Source: Hedera helix (Eukaryota > Streptophyta > Magnoliopsida > Apiales > Araliaceae). From it: a stretch of DNA of 64,000 nucleotides. A program made the translations under genes and the position numbers. The notes under the pieces are model-generated. The model made no database searches and was not told the origin of the DNA. It was given only the letters and a program-made list of their open reading frames with translations. Location: positions 26,747,556 through 26,811,555 of the forward strand of contig OX359270.1 of assembly GCA_947179155.2 (NCBI GenBank), given 5' to 3'. Position 1 is the first letter of the stretch. Each line of letters opens with the position of its first letter. Of this stretch, positions 34,467-47,568 are shown piece by piece.

Positions 34467-36892
34467 AATAATTAATTTTACTATTTGAAATAGTAACGTG
34501 AATAGTGACGTGAATAGTACGTGAATAGTAAGAAACATGTGGGACCCATTGTGGGGCCCACATGAAATGTGAGAAATGTGAGAATTTGCTGAAGAGTTGG
34601 TGGAGGCTGCGCAGCAGCCTCTGCTGAATTTTTTTCTGTTCACCTACCACGCATAGTAACTTATTTTCTCCTATAAATAGCTTGCTCAGCTGAATAGAAA
34701 AATCACACCTAAAACATAAAATTTTTCTATAAGAATTTTATGAGTTTTCTCTGAGAATAGTAAGGTTATTTTGAGAGTTTGAAAGCCAAAAGGAGTGCAG
34801 GAATTTTTCAAGTAAGTGTTTTATTAAAGAGTGGTAATTTCATAAATTTCTATTTTTCACGGTATTCACAAATCTTCCTTTAGAAGACTCTTCTTTGAGA
34901 AGATTCATTTTAAAAGCTTTCTTTGGAAGATTTATTTTGGAATATTATTTTAAAAACTATTTTAAAGTTGTTATATTATACTACAAAAATTATGTTAAAT
35001 ATATATAATTTTGATAGTTCATAATATACGAGTTATCATATACTTTGAAATTTATATGTGGTAATTACTAATTATATTAAAAATATATAGGTTGATCAAT
35101 CTCATTTAAATCAATATCCAGTCACGTGTTAAGGTAAGGGGTATCACTCTTTTCATCATCATAAATGGATATTATTTTCTTTCTTACTTGAAGGGATTAT
35201 CATTCTTTGATTCTCGAAAATAATATCGTTTCTTTCTTGTGCCATTTATTTCCATGTATTAAATTGTGGGAATAACCTTACGGCGCGGTTTACCGCCTGT
35301 TGGTGAATAACCTTTTGTATTCATTCCTTATTAATCTTTGAGAATAACCTTACGGTGCGGATTATCGACTGTTTGGTGAATAACTCTTCGTGTTCAAATT
35401 CTATTAAATTGTGGGAATAACCTTACGGTGCGGATTACGCCTGTTTGGTGAATAACTATTCGTATTCAAATTGATGGGAATAACCTTACGGTGCGGATTA
35501 TCGCCTGTTGGTGAATAACCCTTTTTATTTGTCTCGTGTGAAAATAATTTGTCTACACGAATTATCACATGACACTTTTATTCCATATTCGTAAGTGATA
35601 TCATTTTCCTTTATACTCATAAGGGATACCATCTTTTTCATCTTCCATTATTCAAACTTACTATGGTAAGGGATATTAATTTCCTTCACCTTTTGTTAAT
35701 CAAACCTGCTACGGTAAGGGATATTATTTTCTTCCATACACCTAAATCGAAACTTATTATGGAACTATTGCTTCTATAATTCCTGAAAATATTATATGTT
35801 CCATAATAGTTGAATTTCATTAGTTCAACTGAACCTTCCTATTTTCTGAACATTTCTATTGAACTGTAATCGTTATTTTGAACTGTGGATCTTGAATATC
35901 ATTTTTAAATTTCACTCCACATCATGTTGGCAATTTGGACATTATTTGAATCTGCACAAAGTAAACTTCCGATACTTATTGTTTATCCTGTTCTTCTGTT
36001 CATCATTTGTATCACTGTTATTTGTATTAATCATCAAGAATCAAGCTGTTGTGAATATCTGTGGCCGGGGGCACAGATGTGATATAATTGTTGAACAGAT
36101 GATAGGTTAAAGGCGATATACTAGGTTAAAGGCGATATACTAGGTTAAAGGCGATACATCTGTTCGGTGTCTTTTATGACACGTGGTGAATGTTGTCTTT
36201 GGCCCGTAGTGCAAAGATGAACTGTTGATTGGTATGATTATGACCAAAGGCTGAATCTGGTATAATCATGACCGTTGGTGTTATATTGAATGTCTTTGGC
36301 CCGTAGTGCAAAGACGAACTGTTGATCTGCATGATTATGACCAGGAACTGTGAAGTTGTATTATCTTGACTAATGGTATTTCAGATGATAAAAGTTGATG
36401 ATATTTTTACTAAAAAGAGAAGCGAGTGGACATTATAGTCTGCATTATTCTTCTAATAGATTGCTCATTCCGCTGCTATTATTGATCTGAACGTTGTTTA
36501 AGAATTTAACTGCAGTTTTTGATATAAACCTTGTAGTCTATTGTATTCTATCAAGAACTCAACTGTTGAAGGCTAATGATAAATTATTCGTCATTATCTT
36601 AGTCATGATATTTCTTACTGGGCTATTTGAGCTCACCCTTTCTTTTCGTTCCATTATTTTTCAACAGGAGATGAGAACGTAACGGGGTCTAGCCGGGGAA
36701 TGGAGTGAGAGTGCGGGGATAGCTATCATAGTCTTCACGTGTTATAAAATAGTGTGGCAATAATAATGAAGACTTAGTTGTGTTGTATTATCCACTGTAT
36801 TGTTGTACGTTGTATTTCATTGTAATAATTTTGTTGTAGTCTTTTGACGACTCAAGTTTGGGCTGTGTGGGCCTAGATTTGGGGGCGTCACA
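33713..36892 (+). repeat. 3' LTR of element C (3180 bp)
   Basis: It matches 25716-28885. Differences are a longer (AATA)n run, one fewer GTGAGAAAT unit, one extra 20-bp unit containing GGCGATATACTAGG (about 36112-36150), and about nine scattered base changes. Confidence 0.95.
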
Positions 36893-36897
36893 TTCAT

Positions 36898-37789
36898 GGA
36901 TTTCCTTCTACCTTTGTTTCTGATAGAGACAAGATTTTTGTTAGTCTTTTCTGGCAGTCTCTTTTTAAATTGGTGGGAACAAAATTTCATCTAAGTTCTG
37001 CTTACCATCCCCAAACTGATGGGTAGACTGAAAGATTAATCCAGACTTTGGAGTGCTACTTGAAATGCATGATTGCTTTGAAACCTAATGGTTGGACAAG
37101 CTGGCTGGCATTAGCTGAGTGGTTGTATAATATCCACTATCACAGTGGATTGGAGCTCACACCTTTTGAAGCCTTATATGGCTATAAGCCTCCATATCTT
37201 AGCTTCCACCAATATAAAAGAGTGCATGATCTGACTATCAGGGGGTTCTGTTAGGATATAAACTAGATTCTTTAGCTATTTAAGAAAAATCTAACATCTG
37301 CTCAATCCAGAATGAAGCAATATGTAGACAAAGCTAGGAGTGAAAGATCGTTTGAGGTGTGTGATTGGGTATATTTGAAGATCAAACCTTACAAACAAAC
37401 CTCAGTGACAACTCAAATTTGGGAAATTAGCTCCCAAGTACTTTGGACCATTCCCTTTGCTCGAGAAAATTGGGAATGTGGTTTACAGACTCAGGCTACC
37501 TACAGAAGCTAAGATCCACCATGTGTTCCATGTTTCCCTCCTTAAGAAGAAAATATGACTTCATTGTTCCAGTTCTCCAACTCTACCTCAGTTTGATGAT
37601 CATGGTATTCTCTTAGGGGACCATGTGGCTATACTGGACAGGAAAGTGGTAAAGAGAAACAATGATGCTGCAGTAGAAGTGCTTGTTCAGTGGTCTAATA
37701 CTCTACCTAGTGAGGCAACTTGGGAAGATTGGCAGCAGCTTCATTCAAGATTTCCACATTTTCAACCTTTGAGGACAAGGTTGTTTTGA
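36898..37789 (+). pseudogene. element D pol, integrase C-terminal half and chromodomain
   Basis: It resumes the integrase interrupted by C, reading VSDRDKIFVSLFW (second catalytic Asp) and LSSAYHPQTDG (36992-37024). A stop (TAG, 37024-37026) follows directly, before the Glu-bearing TERLIQTLE. Next come TPFEALYGYKPP and a chromodomain VLVQWSNTLPSEATWEDW (about 37680-37735). The frame ends TGA at 37787-37789, just before the purine tract. Several frameshifts and stops make it non-functional. The chromodomain wording supports Reina-type. Confidence 0.82.
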
Positions 37790-38155
37790 AGAGGGGGGGA
37801 TTGTCAGGATTAGTAGGAGTGCTATTTACAGCTAGTTAGTTAGTTATTATAAGCAATAGTTAGTTAGTTAACAGAGGGTCGTAGTTGTCTTTTCCATTTC
37901 ATTTTTGTTATGATTGTTGTCTTTTCCATTTCATTTATGTTATGAGTTGTTTTTGCTGAGCATTTAAGTGAGGAAAACATTGTAATGAAAGGCACGTGAA
38001 ATGTGAAATACAAATTCTGTTTTCTCCCTCACTTTCTATTATTCTCTCTCGCGTCTCCCTTTCTTCTTCAATTCCAGTTACTAGACCATCATTGCTACTC
38101 AAAGCTCAATCCCAGAGCTGTGCGTAATAAGGTTTTATATTACCAGTTCCTTACA
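37790..38155 (+). repeat. polypurine tract and 3' LTR of element D
   Basis: GAGGGGGGGA (37791-37800) precedes the LTR, which runs from TGTCAGGATTAG at 37802 to TTACA at 38155 (354 bp). CTTTTCCATTTCATTT occurs twice about 33 bp apart here but once in the 5' LTR, a local duplication. Confidence 0.85.
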
Positions 38156-38510
38156 TAACCTTGTTGGATGGTGGCTGAGACCCTCTTTGTGGTTGAAGTA
38201 GAATTGTTATGGCTGTAGGGGTTTGTTGCAATGGAGAGGATGAGGATGGTTCAACACTTTGATCATCATTGCTTCCTCTCCTTTTCTCCCCCTTTTTGGC
38301 ATCATCACCACCCTTAGACATATCGTCAACAAGTTCTGTGAGTGTTAGCGATGCTTCTACAAGTTGTACAAGTTTCTTGATCTGCTCCTTCGAGGAGACT
38401 TCATCCTTCAGCTCCTAATACTTGCGAGCAAAATCAATCTGTTGTTGATGAGCAGTTGCAAGAGTTACATCTATCCTTGTAGCTCTGTTGTTCTCTCTGT
38501 TGTTAATATA
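38156..38510 (-). pseudogene. copia (SIRE-like) env-like ORF remnant, part upstream of the D insertion
   Basis: The minus strand reads ELKDEVSSKEQIKKLVQLVE, then LVDDMSKGGDDAKKGEKR and a Ser/Pro-rich tail ending at the D junction; the same frame is picked up at 9039 on the far side. One stop interrupts the visible part. The coiled-coil-like stretch and position suggest the extra 3' ORF of SIRE elements. Note that the D and C insertions separate two halves that were once contiguous. Confidence 0.55.
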
Positions 38511-38691
38511 CAATGATTTGCACATATATATCAATAATAGCATGCTAAGCATGGTACTTTCTCAGTCCATGCCACAAACCAATGCAAATCCATGAATCTA
38601 TTTTAAGAGGGAATAACAGGAGGAATTAAGTAACTTTTCGATGGCTGCTAATTTAAATTTCCTCAGAATTTCATGCAAGTAATACAGTATA

Positions 38692-38692
38692 A

Positions 38693-38750
<58 letters not shown>
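38692..38750. repeat. (TAA)n microsatellite
   Basis: About 19 uninterrupted ATA/TAA units. Confidence 0.97.
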
Positions 38751-38752
<2 letters not shown>

Positions 38753-39142
38753 CCAATAGCTATAGCAATAGCAATAATAATAATAAATTAATGCAAGGAT
38801 TCAAACATAATCTCATTCAAATGATACAAGTTAATTAAACTACCTATACATTTCCATGTCTTCCAGTACAACGTATCAATAATTCTTAGGCCCTAATGAT
38901 AAAGCGATCCTAAAAAGCAACGAAGATCACCTACCAAATCTCCTAGCACACCAGTAGCAAAAGCTAATCTTCAGATTCCAATGAAGAAAGTCGCACGGTG
39001 TCTCAAAGTAGAAACTTTCACCTCTAGACTGTTTACATCAAAATTTGGGCAGTACATATACGATTGACTCTTAAAAAGGCTTCTCTGTTTTTGATAAATA
39101 AGCCGCTGCAAATACCTCGCGCCATCGCTATTGTACTGGTAC
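38751..39142. other. 3' flank / probable 3' UTR of the SDN5-like gene
   Basis: No other gene is seen. The sequence lies directly downstream (minus strand) of the stop codon at 39143-39145 and probably holds the 3' UTR; no poly(A) signal stands out. Confidence 0.4.
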
Positions 39143-41276
39143 TCAGTGCTTCACACCAACAAAACACAAACCTACTTCAGCTTGGGCTTGCAGCTCTTCC
39201 AAGACTTTCACAAGGTGCTCGCGGCATATACCATTTTCAACTTGCTCCGTCAGCATTTTCCTCAATCTTCGCATAAAGAGGGTAATCATAATGTGGCAAA
39301 TTGAAATTTAAAAATGTAAAAATGAAAAAAGGAAGGAAAATCAATTTAATATGTAACATTTTGCTAAATACCAGTTTTAACAGATTTCAAAGTTATCAAA
39401 TTTAGAAAGGTAAATATGATAAGAAAATTGTCAAGACCGCTGGTTAGAGTACATAGGACATACCTAAATTCCAACTACGCAGTCTAGGCTGCTTTGGTAC
39501 ATCAGTATGGTGACCGGCATATATTTTATATAGCGGTTCTTTGAAAATGAAAGGAAACCTCACCCCGTTAATTGGACATTAGGGTACTCATTTGTAGTGT
39601 CTGGAACTTTGGATTAGTTTCTGCTCCAAAACATATTGTCCTAATTCCATATACCAGTGCAGCCATTTAGTCAATGACTGTAGTCGGATAAACATTATGT
39701 TGATTGCAGGACCAGCCGAAGTCCCGCTAATAATCTAATTCTGGAATAGTTTATCTTAACCTTGATTGACCAAGAATACATGCAGAATTACATATTATCC
39801 ATGAACTGCATAAAGCGATTATATAGAATACAGCTTGCTTTTCACCCAACAAGAAATAGGAAAAATGCAAAGCTTATTTAAATCTGATACAAGATTAATA
39901 TTATGGTTAATTGTTTAAGTTTACATATTTAAATTCCATCAAGAATCAAGCCTTTTAAAAATTCGCACCTACAGACAAAGATAATAATTACTAGCGATTC
40001 TTGCAAACTTGGCCAAAGCCACTAAAATAATGATTTCTTTACTACTAAATCTTACTATTTGGACAAGTCTCCAAGCTGAATTCGGATTGGGGTTTAACTT
40101 ATATGGCACATCCAGGTACTTTAATTGACATATATTCAATTATCTTAACAAGTACTTAAGAGATCTATAAAGCTACTTTTGGCCATTCACATGTATGCAA
40201 ACAAGAAATTTGGGGTTTGTTTGAAAGAACATAAAGGTAAATAATGTGTACCTTTGTACAACAGCAGTGTCCCCATGACCGGTGCAAATAATAAGCATGG
40301 CATTAGTAGGTAAACTGGAGTAGACAGTTTTGACTCGTGCATTCAACTGACTAAGAACGTCCTTTAATTCAGAGGTAATCTTGTACTTAATGCATTTTTT
40401 GCCAGTATACTTGTTACAAGTAAGCAATGATATCATCTCTGCAAGCTTCGTATTTAACTTCTCGGCATCCTCTGCTTGCTTCTTGTAGAAGGAATTTAAT
40501 TCTGAGAATTGGGCCCAGACAAAATGTACCTTTTCATTGTGTACCTGCGCAGGGAAAAGAAAGTTATATAGAATTGTTAAAAGTTCAATATTTCCTCTTA
40601 CTACCTGATGTAGAACAAGACCGTGAGACTTGGTTGGATCAATATAAAAGGCTTTGGAAGCCCATGCCTATGCCAAAGAGCCCAACAAGCAAAAGTCCAA
40701 TTAAAAGAAAGTTAATAGACTTAGACAAAAGTCCATAAATATGGATCTATGTTGGAACTCACTGATTTATTATTCACTTGATTGAGATTTGTGTGAGAAT
40801 TGTTGTGTGAGATATACTTTGTCCCTAAACCACTGGCCACCACTACCTTTCTCTAGTTTTTTCGTAAGGAAATTTCTTATATGAACTCTACCTCTTTCCT
40901 GGCCTTTGAAAGAGCTTGATCATCAGAAGAAACTGGAATTGCATGGGATGACTCGGACGCATATCGCTTCACAACGGATATATTATCAATTAAAGAGGAG
41001 ACTTTGCCGCATTCGCCCAAAACTGAAAGGAGTTTCTTTCGCATGAACGACGGGGGCGCACCAAAGTCGGGTCCTAATTCCAAAGAAAAAAAGAGAGGCA
41101 CCATCGATTTACTGATGCTATTTCATACCAAATGAACAAAGATGGAATATAGAACAAGTAGGTCCAAATATAATATAAATAACTTCTGCTGCCTGCCTAA
41201 ATTTTCTTCTTTGTTATTATTCTTTGTTCTTTTTACTAGTACATGCATCCGCATCCTTATGTGTTAGTACCAGCCA

Positions 41277-41311
<35 letters not shown>

Positions 41312-43266
41312 TTCATTACATGTGTTACTACTATTTATTTCATGTGTTACAACTTACACATCGAAGAATTCATCATTTATGTGTTTAACATGAAGTAGCA
41401 TTCACCTAATATCCACTTGATTGGTATATCTATCTATATTGGCTCTATCTTTTCCTTGAAATAAAAAGGTATCATGTACAACTGGTCACACAACAGAAAA
41501 GTCCTTTCTCTAAAACTGAAGTAGAGCTAAACTTCCAGAATTATAAGCAGTAAATAATAGTCATGGAGATTTTGAACACCCACAAATTTATGAAAGAGGA
41601 GACACAAATACACAGATATGCTGATCACATAAATATAATAAAACAGCATGAAACTCCAAGAACCAACAAAAAATGCAATACGTGAGTAATATTACAAACT
41701 AAGACCATTCATTGAAAAATTATAAAAAGATTAACATGAATGGATGTCTATTAAAGCTTTATCTAAATATGAAACACAGTCCATGGCCCATGCTATATGA
41801 TTCAGAAAAACCGGAATATCAGTAATACTCTATGGTATCCACGATAATGTTGATGACCCTACTTTGATGATACATGGCCTTAAACAGATGCATTACAGGT
41901 ACATATGGTGGATGGACTTTAGTGCACTTCGAACAGATGGATGCATCATGGGCATGCTTGAGAACAACAAACTATAGGCATGCTCAAATGTTGACTAGCC
42001 TACGACAATTTCAGTTTTAAATTCATTCTTGATTGCATACAAAAGCACATATCACAAAATAATCTCATATTTTCAAGTACCAAACTTATTGTATGTTAGT
42101 GTGGCTCATTTTTGTCCGACGCCCAGCACAATTGACATTTGAAAAAAAAAGGACCAAAAAATATGAGAAAAGAAAAAAAAAAAGATGATATGACCTAAAA
42201 CTCCCTCTGTTCGAAAATATAAGATCGTTACGGACTTCTTAAAGTCAACTTAAAACATTTTTAAACTTGAAATTGACGTTCCTTTAAATTTAGTCTATAG
42301 AATGATAAAATTTGTAAACTATTTAAAAAGTACTCCTCATTGTAAGATTTATTGTTTCATAATTTTTGAAGAATCATCTCAATTTTGAATTTAAAAATGT
42401 TTCAAAATGATTTTCAAAAGTCAATAATGATGCTTATAATTTAGAGCGGATGTAGTATTATTTTAAACTATGCAAGTATATCTTCAAGTTCAAAATCTTC
42501 AACAATATTGATTGCAAATACCACTATAAATGTATAAAGAAGATAATTGCTTGCCATGTCTTATTTTTAGTAATGCGAGTTCCATAGTAGCTCTTGCATC
42601 TTCAATACTGTCATGTCCGTTTCCTGAGTCTTGTATCTCCCTGGCAAGAAATTTCCGAGTCAGCACTCGAAGAGCTATTTTGTAAGTCCCACCACGTGAG
42701 TGCTTATACAAAACTGCCGTATCAATCACCAGATCATGAGATATCTTTAATGCTAAAAAATCATTCTCCAATGAATGCCCAACCAAAATGGTTTCTTTGT
42801 GAACCAATTGCAGAAAATCTTCCTGAATATAGTATGCAACAAAGGTATATAGGTAACTCAATATAGCAAACTTAACACAAGACTAATTAAAAGAGCAATA
42901 AAAGAGGGCGTTACATGAAACCTGAATATCTTTTAGGGTTGTAGTCACCCCATCCAACATCTCACATGTGATTCCACTGTACCTGCATACCAAGTAGTTA
43001 ATTTCAGAAAGTGTACTACAATTGACTTTCCCATGCTGTTGGGACTCACTAGGGGAATGTTTATGAAATACGAAATTTGTTTTAAAGTTGGATTAGGTAC
43101 CCTTTGATGTAATTTCAAGACAATCATATCTAATGGAAGAATTGAAAAGTCTAGATTATTGTGATCAAGCTATATATCATTTGTTTTCAGTTTGATGCAT
43201 ACTCTTCTTTGCCCAAGCTAACCAGAGTTGTCAAACTTTTACTAACGTCTGAACAACTCAACCACC

Positions 43267-43301
<35 letters not shown>

Positions 43302-46300
43302 GAATCTAAAGCATACCTCTCTTAAATAGCATACATTTATTAAAACTACGTCGTTTTGGAGATTTTTTTTTAAAAACAAGTGAGGCCGCGGGTGGCATTT
43401 TTGTAAATAAAAAGAAAGCAAGTGGAACCACACTCTTTTAATATTATTTTATTTTTTAAAAGAATCTCCAAAACGACTTAATTTTAATAAATATACGCTA
43501 TTTAAGAGAGGTGTGTTTTAGATCTCTCATATATATATATAACAAAATATGTTGATGGGAGCTCACATACAAATAATACCAATGTTCTAAAAGGCGGGAG
43601 GCGGGCACCCGGGGGGGGGGGGGGGGCTAGGCACTAGGCAAGATTTTTTATTTTAAGCTAATTTTAATATTTTATCTTACATTTATCTAAACAAAACAAT
43701 AATATAAAGCAAAATAATCTATAATAAAAATAATAAAAGTATTTCCTTAAAGTTCAAACACATCCATACTGCCAATGTCAAAGTTCAAACACAAACATGC
43801 AATTGTTCAAAGTTCAAATACAAACAAATAATAAAAAATACAAACTACTAGTCCTCATCTCCATATCCCTCTATATCTCTAACTCTTCTTCTCCATATCT
43901 CTCTAAGATAATGTCCCCATTGGACTCATATTCATACTCCTCATCTCCCTTTTCCTCCGTGTCATCATCAAACAAAAAATCTTATTCATGGAATTCTCTT
44001 ACTCCAACATTTCTACTACTTCTCCTAGACTCTAGCACACTATCCGCTCTGGATGCTTCACCAAACGTCTCCCAAATAAGACCCGAACAGCTATCAACTT
44101 CATCATCCACTCTCACGACGTCGTTTTGTAACTTAGTTATTAAAATAAAATAAAAACAATTGCAATCCTAATTTCTAGGCCTAGGCCCCGCCTAATTTTT
44201 CCGCCTAGGCCCGCCTAATTTCCTGGAAGGATTGTTTTCCTTCTTGAGCCTAGTGCATAGGCAGGGATTAATTAGACTTAGGAGAGGATTTTTAGAACAC
44301 TGAATAATACTCATGTTCCACACAAAAAAATCCATTTGACTTGCCATATTCTTTTGTTCCACAAAAAGTGTCCTATTTCTTTACATGGTAGTATAAAACA
44401 ATGTTTAAAAACCCGAACCGACGGTTCAACTGGAAAAAACCAGAACCGGTCCGTGCTCCGGTCCGGTTTGGACCATCAACTCAGTTTCGACAAAAAATCA
44501 GTAAATACCGGTGAACCGGTCAACCCAGTAAACCAGTCGATTTTACCGATTCAAGCTAACTATAAAAATAAAATAAAAAATTACAAAAGATGTTCATGTT
44601 CATTTGTGTTTGATTTTATCACTTTTGAGTTATGAGCATGATTTAATATCTTTCTTTTCAAATAAATTTAGTATTTATTTGAATTGTATAAAGTAAACAT
44701 TGTACAACTAGGTTTAGTTTTTTTTTTTTTTTTTGTAGATAAATTGATTAATTTTACATATTTGATAGATATTATATATAATATATATTTATATAATAAT
44801 AATTAATATATTTATTATTTATTACATATTAATAACGTCACTGAGTCAATAACGGTTCGACCATTGATTGAACCAGTGATCTATCGACCTGGTAACTTTT
44901 TCGGTTCGATGACCGGTCCAGTTTTTAAAACATTGGTATAAAATGATGCTATGACCTCAAGTTTGTGATCATAATTTTATTATCATGTATCACTACTAAA
45001 CTAAAAAATTATTACCTTTAGTGGTAACTATGGACAAAAACATCCTTAAAATTTGCAAGTTTTGCAAAGGGGGCTCTTTTTGTGGAATTGAGCGAGTACA
45101 AATAAAAAGAACACCTAAAGAAATTTTGCATTCTCTCATACTATGCCCTGAAAGCTAATCAAACTTTGTGAACAAATATAAAAAACTCAAGTTTGTTTTG
45201 CTCTGTCCACTTTCCATTTAGTGCGCCAACCTTGTGTTCTTCATTTTTTTTTTTTTTTGATAAATAAATACATATCCAAAAAGAGGGCGTAGCAACCCCA
45301 TACACACTATGTAAAAAATAAAAACAACTTCTTGCAACAGTGAAAGCTCTATACAACCACCAAACTCCCCCAAGAAATCAATAGAAGGAGCAATTGATAG
45401 AAAAGTCTCATGCTGCTAAACAAATGACAAGCTTGACCAAAAATTTCATTTGAATTGTTGACCTTCCCTAATTATGCTGTTTCTCTCCCTACATAGAGAA
45501 ATAGCACTTAGGAATCTTATTAGGTATTACATCACACTTCTTCCTCCACGTCTTTGGAATCTTAGCACTTTCCCAAGCTAGTAAACAATACCATAACTGA
45601 ACATGGCATCATGCACTCAACACCAAACAGCAAAGAAACCAACCCCCAAAGCTTTCTTAACAAATGTGTAACGCAAAAGAAGATGATCCTGCAACTCCCA
45701 AGACTTCTTTCACATTGTAGCACTGATTTACAATGAGTCTCTTGTCCATTCATTATCTTGGGTCAAAACAGTACCCAAGACCGTAGTCCAAGAAAATAAA
45801 ACTCCCACCCTCCAAAAATGCTCTTCCAAGGGAAACTCTCAAGTATCACCAATCCAAAAACCCTGATAAAAGGACCTCACAGTAAATCCCCCACTATTAT
45901 GAAAGCGCCATTGCAAAGGAATCTCTACCGCTACTAAAAGGACATACCTAATGCGGAGTATACAACATTAATTCATCAACTTCCTCCAATTTCCAATCCT
46001 AAAGAATCCTATAAGACATTGGCTGCCATGAGAGTCCCCCTTCTGAAATCACCACATGGTCTGCAACCATGGCCTCTTGTTCTTTTGCAACCAGAACCAA
46101 ATTGGGTAATCTGGTATGAAAGAAATATCCTAAAACCATGTATCTTCCGAAAGCAGACACGCCTACCATCCCTAACCACAAAAGCACCACTTCTGGAAAA
46201 AACTATCAACCCACCACAATGGACTAAAATAACCCCAGCCAAAAGGCCTTCTAGAACCCATTGTGGAACACCAACTCGGGCACCTCCAAAAACCTACCCA

Positions 46301-47484
46301 CTAGCACCTTCTTCCATAATTTATCATCTTCTTCTATCACAAAACACCAGCCACTTTCCATGGAGAACTAGATTGAATCTGTAAGAGTCCCTAATGACCA
46401 CTCCCTGTCTTCCCTCACCTGTATAGTAGAGAAAACTGAAGCTCACTTTAGCAAATGATATTTACCACCTCTTCTCCTTTTCTTCTCATTAAACACTGCT
46501 ATCACCAATTAATCTCTTTGCACCACAAAATTACTCCCCAAGCTCTATCCTCTGCATGGCAGCAGTACCATATTCCACTACCTTTTGGCTCATGAAATTC
46601 CCAAAATCAATACCATCTGTTTAGGTAATATCTGAAGAATTTTGCATAATTCTTACAACCAATCATTTCCTAAAGAAGTCAGATGTAATGATCACTTTTC
46701 TTGTACTTCATAACCTTTAGCTTAGAAATTTTTTATCCATAATGCAGCCCAAAATTTAAACAATGGCAGTTAGGTCATAGTTTGTTTAAGCTTTTCTTTA
46801 TCAAGCAATACCCTTTATATCTGGCTTCAACATCACAATACTGAAACCAACTAGCTAAAGTTGGTGTACTTCTCATATCTAACACATCTAATACCCAAAA
46901 ATGGAGATTGCCATAATTAATGTTGACCATAGTAGCCTATAATTTAGCCAATCCAATCCAACAACAGCTTCTCGAAGGTTACTAGGAAACCCTAACTGCC
47001 CTGCGTCCGCATATCAAGTACTATTGTATTCCGAATCTTGGTAGAGAACTATGATTTCTTGTGTAAGTAGCATTCTTCATACCTGATTTCTTTCCGAGTA
47101 CAGCGTTCCCGGTAACCATGGTTTCTCACAACTCATCATTAACGTAATTTGAGATCTTGTAACAATTCTCTCTCCCTTTCACCAATTAAGTAAATTGTTG
47201 TGCAATATTTATTACACAAATCATTTATGACTATTTATAACAAAAAATTAAGAACCAAGAATAATTGATGCTCAAAGAAAACTCAATGGAAAAGTTTAAT
47301 TGCAAATCTTTTAATATCCCAATAAAGTTCATAGTAGCCCCTATAATCTCGATAAAAAAACACACAAAAAGTTCATGCCCTTAAGATATGAAAACTCTAC
47401 AATCCCATTAGCCGCAACAGTTCCATATGAAAGAATGATGACAGAAGAAAGAGGAAAAGGTTCTGGTCCACTACAATCTTTTCG

Positions 47485-47568
<84 letters not shown>

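Larger units (their letters stand above)
25716..36892 (+). mobile_element. element C: intact Tekay/Del-type chromovirus (11.2 kb)
   Basis: LTRs of 3170 and 3180 bp (TGTAAGACCCCG...GGGGGCGTCACA) enclose a complete Gag-Pol frame. The flanking duplication TTCAT (25711-25715 and 36893-36897) is perfect. The LTRs differ by about nine substitutions plus repeat-number changes, counted by eye, so insertion is recent. All structural parts expected for transposition are present: primer site, open gag-pol, purine tract, TATA box in each LTR. It interrupts element D between the first and second catalytic Asp regions of its integrase. Confidence 0.93.
9040..38155 (+). mobile_element. element D: decayed Ty3-gypsy chromovirus (Reina-type), split by three insertions
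   Basis: LTRs beginning TGTCAGGATTAG lie at 9040-10589 (interrupted) and 37802-38155 (354 bp). The primer site is at 10593, a purine tract abuts the 3' LTR, and gag-pol pieces lie between. Short LTRs plus a C-terminal chromodomain (WSNTLPSEATWEDW) fit the Reina clade. The possible target duplication is imperfect (TAGCA at 9035, TAACC at 38156). D lies inside the minus-strand copia env-like remnant. With B, C and E removed, D is about 5.3 kb, normal for Reina. Many stops show it is dead. Confidence 0.85.

Noticed and set aside
43797..44153. 118-codon Ser-rich frame inside the hAT-like element
   Set aside because: Low-complexity, no transposase motif, and the related copy at 52425 does not keep it open.
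46019..46384. 121-codon plus-strand frame, Pro-rich
   Set aside because: It lies antisense to the LINE zf-RVT-like region, which explains the sequence better.
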